Origin: G965207045 sp965207045 | GTDB lineage: Bacteria > Pseudomonadota > Alphaproteobacteria > Rickettsiales > Anaplasmataceae | Length of the DNA stretch: 64,000 nucleotides | Direction of reading: 5' to 3' | Assembly: GCA_965207045.1 (NCBI GenBank) | Contig: OZ242261.1 | Coordinates: 558,001 to 622,000, forward strand | Part shown: one piece after another, positions 16,774-26,693 of the stretch | Layout of the letters: every line of letters starts with the position of its first letter | How positions within the stretch are numbered: position 1 is the first letter of the stretch | The notes under the pieces: model-generated | What the model saw: the letters and a program-made list of their open reading frames with translations, nothing else | What the model was told of the DNA's origin: nothing | Databases searched by the model: none | Made by a program: the position numbers and the translations under genes

Positions 16774-17333
16774 ATGTCTTTTAATGCTAATCGCACTAAT
16801 TTATTAATATTGTTAATTTCAGGGTACAAACTCATTATTCTATTAACAACCTTATAAGAGCCATTAGCATCATATCCAAGATTAATCAATGCAGAAATTG
16901 CATCACATACTAAAGGATTAGCTTCCTCTACACAATGATTTTTAATTACATTTTCCAACTCTGAAATAATACGATTAGCTAATTTCACACCAACACCACT
17001 TGCTTTTAATAAAGCTGGGTTTTTGCTAACAATACCTCTAATAATCTGGTCAATAGGTATTGTCCCTACAATATTAGTAGCAATTTTATGACTGACCCCA
17101 TTGACTTTAATTAACATGCGGACAATAGCTATTTCCTGCTTACTAACAAAACCATATAATTTTGTTTGACCCTCACGCTCATAAGTCTCAATAAACAAAG
17201 TAAGATTATCACCTATTTTACAATCTCTCAGGATTTTTCCTGTCACATAAATTATGTATCCAACATTGTTAGTATTAAGGATAATATAATCTTTCTCAAT
17301 CTCATCAACAGTCCCGTATAACTTACCAATCAT
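16770..17333 (-). CDS. ruvA: Holliday junction DNA-binding subunit RuvA
   Basis: The product has 187 residues. The N-terminal OB fold begins MIGKLYGTV and includes YEREGQTKLYGF. Two helix-hairpin-helix motifs are visible in IVRMLIKVNGVSHKIATNIVG and LLKASGVGVKLANRIISEL. The short C-terminal domain (SALINLGYDANGSYKVVNRIM) contacts RuvB. The gene is divergent from the D,D-carboxypeptidase gene, with about 66 bases between the two starts, and overlaps ruvB by 4 bases. Confidence 0.95.
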   Translation of the reverse strand: MIGKLYGTVDEIEKDYIILNTNNVGYIIYVTGKILRDCKIGDNLTLFIETYEREGQTKLYGFVSKQEIAIVRMLIKVNGVSHKIATNIVGTIPIDQIIRGIVSKNPALLKASGVGVKLANRIISELENVIKNHCVEEANPLVCDAISALINLGYDANGSYKVVNRIMSLYPEINNINKLVRLALKDI

Positions 17334-17399
17334 ATTATTGACTTATCTTCTCAGCGATTATATCGTAAATTGTTGATATTGGTAATTTTTTCATTCAAT

Positions 17400-18518
17400 A
17401 TGAGGCTTTTTATAGCATTATTTCTATGCCTCTTACCTTCTCCCAGTTTTTCTTATATATTTAGCACATCAGCTACAAATGCAATAATAATGGATTACAA
17501 TTCTGATACTGTTATCTTTGAACATGCAGCAGATGAGAGAATGCACCCATCATCCATGAGCAAACTCATGAATATATATATAGCGTTTAGTAAATTGAAA
17601 TCAGGCATAATAAAAATGACTGATATCTACACAGTGAGCACAGCTGCATGGAAGATAGGTGGATCATCTATGTTTTTAGAACCAGAACAAGCAATTACAG
17701 TTGAAGATCTATTACAAGGAATGATTATTGTTTCCGGAAATGACGCTGCCATAACTTTCGCAGAAGGAGCTTCAGGTTCTCAGGAAAATTTTATAAAAGA
17801 AATGAACAATATGGCAGAAGTAATTGGTTTGCATGATAGCCATTTTAGTAACATAAGTGGTCTCACAGATGACAAACATTTCATGAGCTCCCGAGACTTA
17901 TTGAAACTTGCAATCAAAATATTTGAAGATTTTCCTGAATATTATTATCTATTCAGTGAAAAAGAATTTACCTATAACAAGATATATCAACCAACCACAA
18001 ATGAGCTTCTCTGGAGTAATTTAGGTGTAGATGGGATAAAAACAGGAACAACAAAAGCTGGAGGCTTTGGTGTAACTCTTTCCTCAGAGCAAAATGGAAG
18101 AAGAATCTTTGCTGTCATAAATGGCTTAAAAAACAAGGCTGAACGCCGTAAAGATGGAATAAAATTATTGCAATACGTATTTAATAATTTTAATAACAAA
18201 GTCTTATTCAAAGCTGGTGATGAAATTGTAAAAGTAAATGTTTGGTTTGGGCGAGAAAAATTCATACCACTTGTTGTTCATGACGATATTCTGATCACCT
18301 ATAAACGTGGTAACGAAGGAAAAATAAACGTAACAGCAAATTATCATGATATAGCTAAGGCACCAATCATACAAAATCAAAGACTGGGCACACTCAAAAT
18401 ATGTATACCAGAACAAAAAGAGAAAGAAATACCTCTATATGCGAAATATGACGTATTACAACTCAACCCTATTCAGCGCCTGTTTAGAAAAATAGAAATG
18501 GTTATAGGTTTGAAATAA
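17400..18518 (+). CDS. D-alanyl-D-alanine carboxypeptidase (PBP5/DacF type)
   Basis: The start at 17400 is chosen because it places a clean signal peptide (MRLFIALFLCLLPSPSFSYI) at the N-terminus; an in-frame ATG at 17370 adds ten residues. The product has 372 residues. Serine-peptidase S11 motifs are Ser52-x-x-Lys55 in HPSSMSKLM, SGN at 112-114 and KTG at 214-216 in GIKTGTT. The C-terminal 100 residues form the beta-rich domain seen in PBP5, ending in an amphipathic helix-like tail. The enzyme trims the terminal D-Ala of peptidoglycan stem peptides in the periplasm, evidence for at least a reduced peptidoglycan. Confidence 0.92.
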   Translation: MRLFIALFLCLLPSPSFSYIFSTSATNAIIMDYNSDTVIFEHAADERMHPSSMSKLMNIYIAFSKLKSGIIKMTDIYTVSTAAWKIGGSSMFLEPEQAITVEDLLQGMIIVSGNDAAITFAEGASGSQENFIKEMNNMAEVIGLHDSHFSNISGLTDDKHFMSSRDLLKLAIKIFEDFPEYYYLFSEKEFTYNKIYQPTTNELLWSNLGVDGIKTGTTKAGGFGVTLSSEQNGRRIFAVINGLKNKAERRKDGIKLLQYVFNNFNNKVLFKAGDEIVKVNVWFGREKFIPLVVHDDILITYKRGNEGKINVTANYHDIAKAPIIQNQRLGTLKICIPEQKEKEIPLYAKYDVLQLNPIQRLFRKIEMVIGLK

Positions 18519-18717
18519 TTATATACTATTCGAAAGTCAACAAAAAAATTCAAATATAATTCAAATATAATAAATACTCAAAACTTATCAATCTTTTTCT
18601 ACACAATTCCTATAGTTACAATAGTTCAACAAGCTTAACTCACTTGCGTTCAGAAACTGTTACTTATATAATAGTTGGTGTATCATAATTAAATATATAG
18701 ATAATAAGGAGTTTATA

Positions 18718-19191
18718 ATGTCTGAAGATGATGATTTCAAGAAGTTTTCTGAGCAATATATAAAATCGTGTAAAGAACAAATATCAGCACTTGCAAGTAA
18801 CCCTCAAATGTTAGAAAAGGCTTTAGAGCCTTTTATGAAAATGCAGCAAGAATACTTAAATAATCCAGAAAATGCTAATTTATTAGCTGGTGTAACAAAC
18901 AGCATGAGTAGCAATAATGATAACAATGACGAAGATACTTTAAATGTTATATTACAAAAGATGTCTCATAGGCTGCAAGTTATACGTAAAAAAGTTTTGC
19001 CTAAAATTATGGAATCCATTGAAAGAATTGACTCCAGATTAATGGAATCCATTGAAAGAATTGACTCCAGATTAATGGAATCCATTGAAAGAATTGACTC
19101 CAGATTAGAAAACATCGAAAATCACTTCAGATCTAAATCTGACAGTAAATCTGAAGATAATAGCAACAATACCTATGACGAAGACAACTAA
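18718..19191 (+). CDS. Small coiled-coil protein with three 11-residue repeats
   Basis: The product has 157 residues. AAGGAG lies 8 bases before the ATG. The N-terminal 60 residues are helical and acidic (CKEQISALASNPQMLEKALEPFMKMQQEYL). The middle carries three identical copies of MESIERIDSRL, then LENIENHF and an Asp/Ser/Asn-rich tail. An 11-residue period suits a hendecad coiled coil. It overlaps lolA by 17 bases, so the two are probably cotranscribed, followed by nadD. I do not recognise a family; a conserved cytosolic scaffold-like role would be guesswork. Confidence 0.75.
   Translation: MSEDDDFKKFSEQYIKSCKEQISALASNPQMLEKALEPFMKMQQEYLNNPENANLLAGVTNSMSSNNDNNDEDTLNVILQKMSHRLQVIRKKVLPKIMESIERIDSRLMESIERIDSRLMESIERIDSRLENIENHFRSKSDSKSEDNSNNTYDEDN
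19009..19107 (+). repeat. Three tandem 33-bp repeats inside the 18718 gene
   Basis: Units 19009-19041, 19042-19074 and 19075-19107 appear identical at the base level, each encoding MESIERIDSRL. Identity including silent positions implies recent expansion by slippage or unequal exchange, and copy number may vary between strains. Confidence 0.9.
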
Positions 19192-19732
19192 AAGCTTGTC
19201 ACAGCTAATATTTACATTGCACTTACTTCTTAGTTTGCCTGCACTTGCTGGAACAGAGATTAATCTTAATAATTACATAAAAGAAATAAAAACTCTAAAA
19301 GCTTCGTTTGTGCAATATAATTCTGACAATAGTATAAATTCTGGCGTTTTGTACGTTAGTAGACCTAAATATTTCAGAATAGACTATTATTACCCTGAAA
19401 GAATTATAATTAATGTCAATGGTCCTTTTATTACCTATTATGATGTTGATCTTGATCAAGCAATGAATGTTCCTATAATGAAAAACAGCCTAATTAGTAT
19501 ATTGCTTGGTAACTATACAAGTTCCAGTTACGATTTTTCTTATCAAGAAAACAAAGCTTACATGAAAATCAATGATGAAGATGGCAATACAGCAAAACTG
19601 CATTTTAGTATAAATCCAATAGCTATAGAAGCAATAGATATACTACAAGATAATAATAGAATTTATTTTTCGCTTTCTGATGTCAAATATAATCCAAAGA
19701 CTGACAATAAGATATTTGTAACGTTTAGTTAA
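19175..19732 (+). CDS. lolA: Outer-membrane lipoprotein carrier LolA family protein
   Basis: The product has 185 residues with an N-terminal signal peptide (LSQLIFTLHLLLSLPALAGT). The mature part begins like LolA: NYIKEIKTLKASFVQYNSDN, then SGVLYVSRPKYFRIDYYYPE and a beta-rich series with TYYDVDLDQA. LolA carries lipoproteins across the periplasm to the outer membrane. It overlaps the coiled-coil gene upstream by 17 bases and its stop shares one base with the nadD start (TAATG). Confidence 0.85.
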   Translation: MTKTTKSLSQLIFTLHLLLSLPALAGTEINLNNYIKEIKTLKASFVQYNSDNSINSGVLYVSRPKYFRIDYYYPERIIINVNGPFITYYDVDLDQAMNVPIMKNSLISILLGNYTSSSYDFSYQENKAYMKINDEDGNTAKLHFSINPIAIEAIDILQDNNRIYFSLSDVKYNPKTDNKIFVTFS

Positions 19733-20265
19733 TGCGATTAGGTTTGCTTGGAGGCTCATTTGATCCTACGCATTCAGGACATGTTCTTGTATCTTTAAAC
19801 GCGATTAAATTGCTTGGTTTACATCAACTATGGTGGATTGTTAGCAAGCAGAATCCGTTGAAACAGAAACATTTTTATTCACTAGAAGAAAGAGTAAAAA
19901 AAGCAATCCATGCCATAGGATCAAATAAAAAAATAAAAGTACTAAGTAGTAAAAAGCTTCATACTTATGATGATATATATCATATCATAAATAAATATCC
20001 ACAGTATAACTTTACATGGATCATGGGATTAGATAATGCTATAAATTTCCATAAATGGTACAAACATGACAAAATCAACAATTTAATCTGCATAAATATA
20101 CTTAACCGTGACAAACTAATCCTCAAAGCACAAAAGAGCAAATTTATAGTACATTTTGCAAAAAACCAAAGGCATAACCTAAACAGCAACTCTTTACTTA
20201 CAAAAAAACAATTTAGTTTAATAAAAACAAAAACCTACCCTATATCATCTACACTTATACGATAA
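19732..20265 (+). CDS. nadD: Nicotinate-nucleotide adenylyltransferase
   Basis: The product has 177 residues, slightly short for the family. It starts MRLGLLGGSFDPTHSGHVLV, containing the nucleotidyltransferase GSFDPxHxGH motif; WWIVSKQNPLKQ and the C-terminal ISSTLIR are further NadD signatures. It makes nicotinate adenine dinucleotide, the step before NAD synthase (nadE-like gene at 60070). The basic C-terminal part is Lys-rich, following the AT bias. The TAATG start/stop overlap with lolA indicates coupled translation. Confidence 0.93.
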   Translation: MRLGLLGGSFDPTHSGHVLVSLNAIKLLGLHQLWWIVSKQNPLKQKHFYSLEERVKKAIHAIGSNKKIKVLSSKKLHTYDDIYHIINKYPQYNFTWIMGLDNAINFHKWYKHDKINNLICINILNRDKLILKAQKSKFIVHFAKNQRHNLNSNSLLTKKQFSLIKTKTYPISSTLIR

Positions 20266-20393
20266 AAATACTAAAAAAGATTGAAATTAATTTATAGAAT
20301 ATAAAACAAAAAAATGTTTATAAAAGCATTTTATTATTTGCATAATCAATTATTATTTATCATAATAGACATTATTATTAGCCTAATCCGAAT

Positions 20394-21340
20394 ATGTTCG
20401 GAGCATTTGGAAGACAAAGTAGTAAAAAGTTCAAAAAGTCTATGGATAGTAATTTCTATAGTACAACGGAAACAAAAGATAAAAAATGTAACGATCAACA
20501 CTTCTGCACGGAACAAAAAGAATTAATAGAAGCATTAGAAGAAAAAATTTTTAGCTAATAAACTCTTTAACCACTCTGGCCAACTCATGACTCCGCTAAT
20601 CTATGTAATGACAACACAATCAAATAAAAAAGATAATATAAACCTCTTATTTGAACGTGGTGCCGACCCTATACTTGAAGATGATTTTGGCAACACACCA
20701 CTTTCTTTAGCTGAACAACAATACAAATCAACTAGTGAATCAAAAAAAATACTTAATATTATAAGTAAATCCGCTGAAAATGCACTTATTAAAGCTATAA
20801 GAAATGGTAAATATGATAATGTGGAAAAGTTGTTAAAACATGGAGTAAGTTCCAAATACCAAAAGTGAAGATGGTAAAACAGCACTGATTTTTAGCTTCT
20901 TGTGGATGCCTTTGTACAGTCGAGTTATTAATTGAAAAAGATGCCACTATTCACCAAGAAACTAAAATAAAACTCACACCATTATTAGCAGCAATAAGTA
21001 ACAAACAAACAGTAGTGATTGATTTCTTCAGAAAGAAATACGAAAATATATTTGAAAAAATACTTAATCCAATCAATAGAAGAAAGGGATCATGAATCTA
21101 TATTAAAACTGCTAGATTATAAAGAAGTAAATTTAGATGTTAAAAATAGCAGTAATAAATCTCTCAGAGACCTACTTGAAGATTTTTTTGATAAGACGTA
21201 TAGAAAGAGGTGATGAAATGTTTGTATCAAAACTTACAGTTTTTTTCAACGCTGAAAATAAATCCTTGTACGTAGCTAAATCACAACATCATGTAGAAAC
21301 AATAGAGCAATTATTAAGTGAAAAAAGATGCCAAGATTGA
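20394..21340 (+). pseudogene. Decayed ankyrin-repeat gene
   Basis: Fragments of one ankyrin gene can be followed through frame changes. A start-like piece (MFGAFGRQSSKKFKKSMDSN, 20394-20558) is followed, after a shift in an A/T run, by LMTPLIYVMTT, INLLFERGADPILEDDFGNTPLSLAEQ and ALIKAIRNGKYDNVEKLLKHGV to 20868. Then in other frames come DGKTALIF, CTVELLIEKDATIHQE and LTPLLAAISNKQTVV (to about 21030), and further pieces such as ILKLLDYKEVNLDVKN (to 21213). Several frameshifts and stops make a functional product very unlikely. Confidence 0.8.
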
Positions 21341-22408
21341 ATTTAGCGCGTCTGCGCAACATAAGACAAGAAAGCAAACTATTAGTAATTGCGTATCAGC
21401 CACCAATGTTACGCTCTAAACTTTTAATCCCCATAGATTATGTACCCATTTTGTAAAAAAAGTATAGTTTTCTTAGGTTCATTTTTACCTTTCCCTTTGC
21501 ACAGGCTCTTACACAACCAATAAGGCTGCTTTTGTGATATAGGTACATTGTTTTAGTGGAATAAATATACATAGATAACTTTGCCAATACCAGTCGTCTT
21601 AACGTTAATTCCAGTCATCTTTCCGAATTAGCTTCAAAAGATTTCTATACGTATAACACCAAAGTGGTTGAATATAATACTCACTTTCGCTCAAAAAAGG
21701 GATAATTGCAATATACTTCTCTCCTCATTTAATATCATATCACTACCGTCGTCATTCTTCAATCAATCTAAACTCAAACCCTTAATTCACACCTACCTTT
21801 TTCGTCCAACATAATAAATCCTGAAAGAATAATTGTGGCAAAACGATCAAAATAAAGAACCAAATAACCATTTAAGTTATATCCTTCATAATCGAAAAAA
21901 ATAACTTAGAATACAAAAGACCTTATTAATCATCTTTAGTGTCTATCCAAATAAAACCCTTTTCATAGCAACTATGCAATCTAAAGCCAGAAATATGATT
22001 AGTATACTATTTTCTTTATCCAACTTAACCAGGTGGGCCTCTAATACCTCAAGAAGATGATATTGAAACGTCTCTGGTGTTTTTCACAGGTCATAACCAT
22101 ATTTTTTTCTTCTTAAAAGAGAGAGAGATTATGTTTGAGAAATAAGTCAAAACCATCTGACCAAACAAGCATATTAGTATTTAAAGCAGTTTTGTTTTCT
22201 TTCTCAGAGAGAATTCCACTCATGAAATTCTAAATTAGAATAAAAAAGTTCCTTTTCAAAACTAAAAGAAAAAAGAGGATAAAAAATACAAAGCAGAATT
22301 CTTTAAACACAGGTAGTTTTAACATTAGACATAACCATTTTCACATATGCTTCCATACTATTCTTCAAGTCCAAATCAAGTTAATAAATGAAAATGAACT
22401 AAAAAAAA
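21341..22408. other. Non-coding / heavily decayed region, about 1.1 kb
   Basis: I find no believable open frame on either strand. A short coding-like stretch can be read on the minus strand at about 22306-22377 (LDLKNSMEAYVKMVMSNV), ending before glmS, without a start context. The region is probably the remains of one or more genes between the decayed ankyrin gene and glmS. No RNA gene or repeat was recognised. Confidence 0.5.
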
Positions 22409-24175
22409 CTACTCTACAGTTACTGACTTAGCCAAATTGCGAGGTTGATCTACATTATTACCAATTCTAATAGCAGTATAATATGCAATCAATTGAAGAG
22501 GAAGAGCATAAAGCAAAGGAAAGAAAAATGAATCAACAGTAGGCATTTCTATTATAAGATTGCATACTTCAGAAAGACTTTTTTTACCAAATTCATCTGT
22601 CAAAGCTATCACCTTCCCTCCCCTAGCAACAATTTCTTGTATATTAGACAATGTCTTATAAAAAAGTTCATCATATGGTATAATCACAATAGTTACTACC
22701 CTGTCATCTATAAGTGCCATGCTGCCATGCTTTAACTCACCAGCTGCTATCCCTTCTGCTGAAATATAAGAAAGCTCCTTCATCTTAAGTGCACCCTCCA
22801 TAGCCAATCCGTAAGAAGGACCTCTTCCTACATAAATAACACTTTTTGCTTTAATTAAAACTCTTACTGCATTATGAATATCTTGATAATTACTAAGAAA
22901 ATTTGTCATAATACCAGAAATTACTTTTATTCCTCGATAATATTGTTCAGAATCAATATGAACAGCTTGTCTTACTAACAAATATTGCAAAGCAACAAGT
23001 TGAGATGCAAAAGTTTTCGTCGATGCCACTCCTATCTCACTACCAGCACTGGTGTAGATAACTTCATCAGATATTCGACTTACAGTACTATTTTTATTAT
23101 TTGTCAAACTAATAGTATAATTATTTTGTTGCTTAGCATGCTGTATAGCAGCTAAAATATCAGCAGTCTCACCAGATTGTGAAATAAAAAGTGTAATCTC
23201 ACCAGACCTTCTACTATAATATGTAAATTCTGAAGCTATTTCTAAATACACCTTTATATTTGCTAACGATTCAAACCAATATCTAGCTACTAATGCTGCA
23301 AAATAAGATGACCCACATGCAACTATAGTTATCTCTTTGCCTAATTTAGGAAAATTATCAACTTGGAAGTTTTCAAAAGTTGTAAGAATAGAAGCAGGTT
23401 GTTCTAATACTTCTTTCAACATGTAACTCGGGTAATTACCTTTATCAAAAACAAGGTCTTGCTTCACAACGTTAGAAGCTAATCGCGTGATTAACTTGTG
23501 TTCCTTATCATAAACGTGAAACTTGTCATCCTTTATATAAACACAATCATAATCCTCAAGATAAGTAATTCTATCCGAAAAAAAAGACAAAGCTTGTGCA
23601 TCAGAACAAACAATAATATCTCTTTCATTGTTACAGCCAAATAATAAAGGTGAACCTTTCTTAAAAGCCAGTATAGAATTATCGTCACGAAACAAGGCTG
23701 CAAATGTAAAAGAACCTTTCAAAATTCTAGAAACAGATAAAACTGAATCAAGTACAGACAAGCCATTATTAAGATTTAATGTAATAAATAAAACTATTAC
23801 TTCTGTATCTGTATCACTTTTACACTCAATTTTGTAATCATTTTTCAATAATAATTTCAACTCACTTGCATTCTCAATAATACCATTATGCACAACCGCT
23901 ACTTCTTTTGTACAATGTGGATGAGCATTTTTAAAACTCGGAGTTCCATGTGTCGCCCACCTTGTATGACCTATACCAATAGAACCCCTAATATCATCCT
24001 GATCAACAAGATTGTAAAGTACATCAACCTTACCTTTTACCTTGTAACATTTGATTTTCTCTTCAAGCACAGCAATTCCTGAAGAATCATACCCTCTGTA
24101 CTCCAATTTACAGAGACCTTGCAACAATTTTTCTACTATTTTATGCTGAGAAGCAATACCTAAAATACCGCACAT
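22409..24175 (-). CDS. glmS: Glutamine-fructose-6-phosphate aminotransferase (isomerising)
   Basis: The start is taken at ATG 24175 so that Cys follows the initiator Met (MCGILGIAS), because this Cys is the glutaminase nucleophile; an in-frame TTG at 24184 would bury it. The product has 588 residues. Features of the glutaminase domain are RGYDSSGIAV, HTRWATHGTPS and HNGIIENA. Two SIS domains follow (CGSSYFAA, SQSGETADI, GRGPSYGLAMEGALKMKELSYI) and the C-terminus ends NLAKSVTVE as in the family. It makes glucosamine 6-phosphate for peptidoglycan or lipid A. It stands alone on the minus strand. Confidence 0.96.
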   Translation of the reverse strand: MCGILGIASQHKIVEKLLQGLCKLEYRGYDSSGIAVLEEKIKCYKVKGKVDVLYNLVDQDDIRGSIGIGHTRWATHGTPSFKNAHPHCTKEVAVVHNGIIENASELKLLLKNDYKIECKSDTDTEVIVLFITLNLNNGLSVLDSVLSVSRILKGSFTFAALFRDDNSILAFKKGSPLLFGCNNERDIIVCSDAQALSFFSDRITYLEDYDCVYIKDDKFHVYDKEHKLITRLASNVVKQDLVFDKGNYPSYMLKEVLEQPASILTTFENFQVDNFPKLGKEITIVACGSSYFAALVARYWFESLANIKVYLEIASEFTYYSRRSGEITLFISQSGETADILAAIQHAKQQNNYTISLTNNKNSTVSRISDEVIYTSAGSEIGVASTKTFASQLVALQYLLVRQAVHIDSEQYYRGIKVISGIMTNFLSNYQDIHNAVRVLIKAKSVIYVGRGPSYGLAMEGALKMKELSYISAEGIAAGELKHGSMALIDDRVVTIVIIPYDELFYKTLSNIQEIVARGGKVIALTDEFGKKSLSEVCNLIIEMPTVDSFFFPLLYALPLQLIAYYTAIRIGNNVDQPRNLAKSVTVE

Positions 24176-24309
24176 GACACTCAAATCGGATCCCTGAATA
24201 AATAGACCTACTCTATTTCCCTAAGTACAAGACGCTAACATATCACACAAAAAAAATCCATAGCGCTCACCAAGAAATGCTGTTTGTGCCTAACCTCTTT
24301 TTTTCCTTT

Positions 24310-26574
24310 CTAGGGATTAGATGAATAATCTACACATGTTGCACCAATTGCTTCAGGCTTGTCTAATAATTTGAATTCACTGCTTGGCGAACTATAATAC
24401 ATACCTTTTTCTAAATAATTTGAGAGCAATTCAGTGGCCCATAATATATTCGTCTTTACAAAACGTACATAACAATCTTCAAGAGCTACAAAATGACTCG
24501 AGCATATTCTAGTACCACTTAACAAAGATTTGTAAATAGTAAGCTCAATACCTAGCACTAAACATGGAAAGTATAGCATAATAACTTGAATCATGTTACC
24601 AAAAAGTAAATCCTTTTTGTTGTGATTTACACTCTTCTTATCAAAAAAATTTCCATAGAAAAAACCATTAGGGAGCAAACATTTCAACTCCTCAATATAA
24701 TTATCTGAAAAACGATACTTACTGACATTGTGACATAAATCAATTCCTCCCATTAATTTTTCGAACTGTCTCTTTCCTCTTTTCACTAAATAATCGGAAA
24801 AGCTGCTTTCACGCTTTTCATCAGAATAGTCAGTACTTATGTTTCCTGAATTCCCTCGATCAGCGTAGTCATTAAGTTTACTCATCAGTTTCCCATCAAA
24901 TATTCCTTTTAATTTTTCCGTAGGAAACTCAGCATCCAAAGGTTCACCATCAAACATCATCCCTATTATCAATGCATTCTTTCCTTCAAACTTCTTTACT
25001 ACTACTATCTTTTCTCCAAGAATTTTCTCTAAATCTTCTGCGTCCTTATAACCAAAAGCAGCCAAAATAATATCTAAGCCAAGAATATCTGCAGAAACTC
25101 TTTCCAAAACTAATATAAGCTTTATAAGAGCATCTTGAAAATCAATATTAGGATTAATATATCTAAAATTACTACCTTTATCTTCACCCTCACTTACTAA
25201 ATCAACACGTCTGCCATCCCTCATGATCGATTTTGTCGCCTCTCTTATTTCCTGAATAAAAACTACCATACGTCTTTCTTTCTCATCCCACGATTTTAAA
25301 ATTAACTTTTCCTTTTCAAGCTCTTGCTGTTTTTGTTCTTTTTGCACTTCTTGCTTCTCACGCATTTCTTCTTGCCTAATACTAAACACTTTATTAACAA
25401 ATCTCTTAGATTTGTATTGATCTTCTTTTTTTCCACGATCATCTACTACTTTCCCAAGGGCAGAAATCAATTTATGTTGGCATAGCTGCAGTGTTCCAAC
25501 TTGGCTAATTTCTTCAACCTTACTTTTTATAAAAGAAAGACAATCATCATATTCCTTATACTGAAGTATATTCAATGCAAGATCCACTTGTACAATAAAA
25601 AGCTTCACTGATTTTTTATGCGATCCAACATATCCTTGTTTACTCAAAATTGTCTTAATCTTCTGCAGACCAAATTTAGATCCATGAAAAATAACAAGTA
25701 ATTTATCATCATTATACTGAATTACTAAATCAAGCTTATTCTCAAATCCTCCATTATTCTTCTCAGATTTTTCTTTCTTGCCACGACGCTTGCCACTTAC
25801 TGCAGCACCAGATGCTCCAAAAGTTTTCTCAACAGGCTTAGACAATTTATCTATTCTATCTCTAAGCTTAGTAAGTATATCTAGTATAACTTCTTGTTCT
25901 TCTTCATTAGCACTATTAAATATTTCTTTGTATTGTTTTTTGTCATACTCCACAATAATTTCCAAAAACTTAGAGGTCTTACGCAAACTCAGCTTATCAA
26001 AAGTAGACTTTAATACCTCAACATTATCTACCTTTTTAGCATTATTGTGCAAGTACTCTAACAGACATTCTCTCTCAGCATTACTCATTCTATCAAGACA
26101 AATTTCTAAAGAAGGAACTTCTCTGTCATGATCACATTCTTTCTTAATCTGACAATAAGTTGTTCTTATAAAAAAAATATCTAAAATACGTAATATCTCA
26201 AGTTTTTCAGAGCAATCTTCTAACTTCTTCAGGACTACTTCCTGTTCTTCTTTATCTGATTCTTTAAACGCAGTTGTGTCCCTCCTCAGTTTATCATCTT
26301 TTTTACTATAAACATCACTTACAATTTTCCGGAAATTTCTTCCTCTGAGAGAGTCAGCTTCCTTTATATAAAAATTATCTAAAATATTCAAAATTCCAAA
26401 TTTTTCAGAGCAATCTTCTAACTCTTTCAGGACTATTTCCTGTTCTTTTTTACTTGATCGCTTAAATACATTCATATACTTATCAACATTTTCATGTCCT
26501 AAGCCATAAGCTCCAATAAGAATGTCCCTAAAATTATCTCCCTTCTCAACTACATCCTGCTTACTGACTAACAT
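24310..26574 (-). CDS. Large unknown protein with helical repeats; paralogue of 57839-59569
   Basis: The product has 754 residues and no signal peptide or membrane helix. The N-terminal 246 residues hold about four related helical units: residues 14-70 (NFRDIL..EEQ-type block..LEDCSEKFGILNILDNFYI), 80-136 (NFRKIV..EEQEVVLKKLEDCSEKLEIL), a weaker unit at about 152-196, and 202-246 (EEEQEVILDILTKLRDRIDKL). Then come a basic linker (GKRRGKKEKSEK), a coiled coil (about 398-435) and a central region around AAFGYK (505-510). The 57839 product repeats this order, with one helical unit, basic linker, coiled coil and AALGYK. I recognise no known family; a secreted effector is possible but unproven. 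Confidence 0.75.
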   Translation of the reverse strand: MLVSKQDVVEKGDNFRDILIGAYGLGHENVDKYMNVFKRSSKKEQEIVLKELEDCSEKFGILNILDNFYIKEADSLRGRNFRKIVSDVYSKKDDKLRRDTTAFKESDKEEQEVVLKKLEDCSEKLEILRILDIFFIRTTYCQIKKECDHDREVPSLEICLDRMSNAERECLLEYLHNNAKKVDNVEVLKSTFDKLSLRKTSKFLEIIVEYDKKQYKEIFNSANEEEQEVILDILTKLRDRIDKLSKPVEKTFGASGAAVSGKRRGKKEKSEKNNGGFENKLDLVIQYNDDKLLVIFHGSKFGLQKIKTILSKQGYVGSHKKSVKLFIVQVDLALNILQYKEYDDCLSFIKSKVEEISQVGTLQLCQHKLISALGKVVDDRGKKEDQYKSKRFVNKVFSIRQEEMREKQEVQKEQKQQELEKEKLILKSWDEKERRMVVFIQEIREATKSIMRDGRRVDLVSEGEDKGSNFRYINPNIDFQDALIKLILVLERVSADILGLDIILAAFGYKDAEDLEKILGEKIVVVKKFEGKNALIIGMMFDGEPLDAEFPTEKLKGIFDGKLMSKLNDYADRGNSGNISTDYSDEKRESSFSDYLVKRGKRQFEKLMGGIDLCHNVSKYRFSDNYIEELKCLLPNGFFYGNFFDKKSVNHNKKDLLFGNMIQVIMLYFPCLVLGIELTIYKSLLSGTRICSSHFVALEDCYVRFVKTNILWATELLSNYLEKGMYYSSPSSEFKLLDKPEAIGATCVDYSSNP

Positions 26575-26693
26575 ATTTTTATCATAACTAATAACTAATA
26601 TTATACTATATTTAAACTAATCAATAGTTCAACTATCAACATAACTACATCTTTTCAAAATATGTATATATGTTAAAAGACATAACAAAATAT

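Noticed and set aside
20314..20526. 70-codon plus-strand frame with a hydrophobic start
   Set aside because: The better-supported reading in this place is the decayed ankyrin gene beginning at 20394 in another frame.
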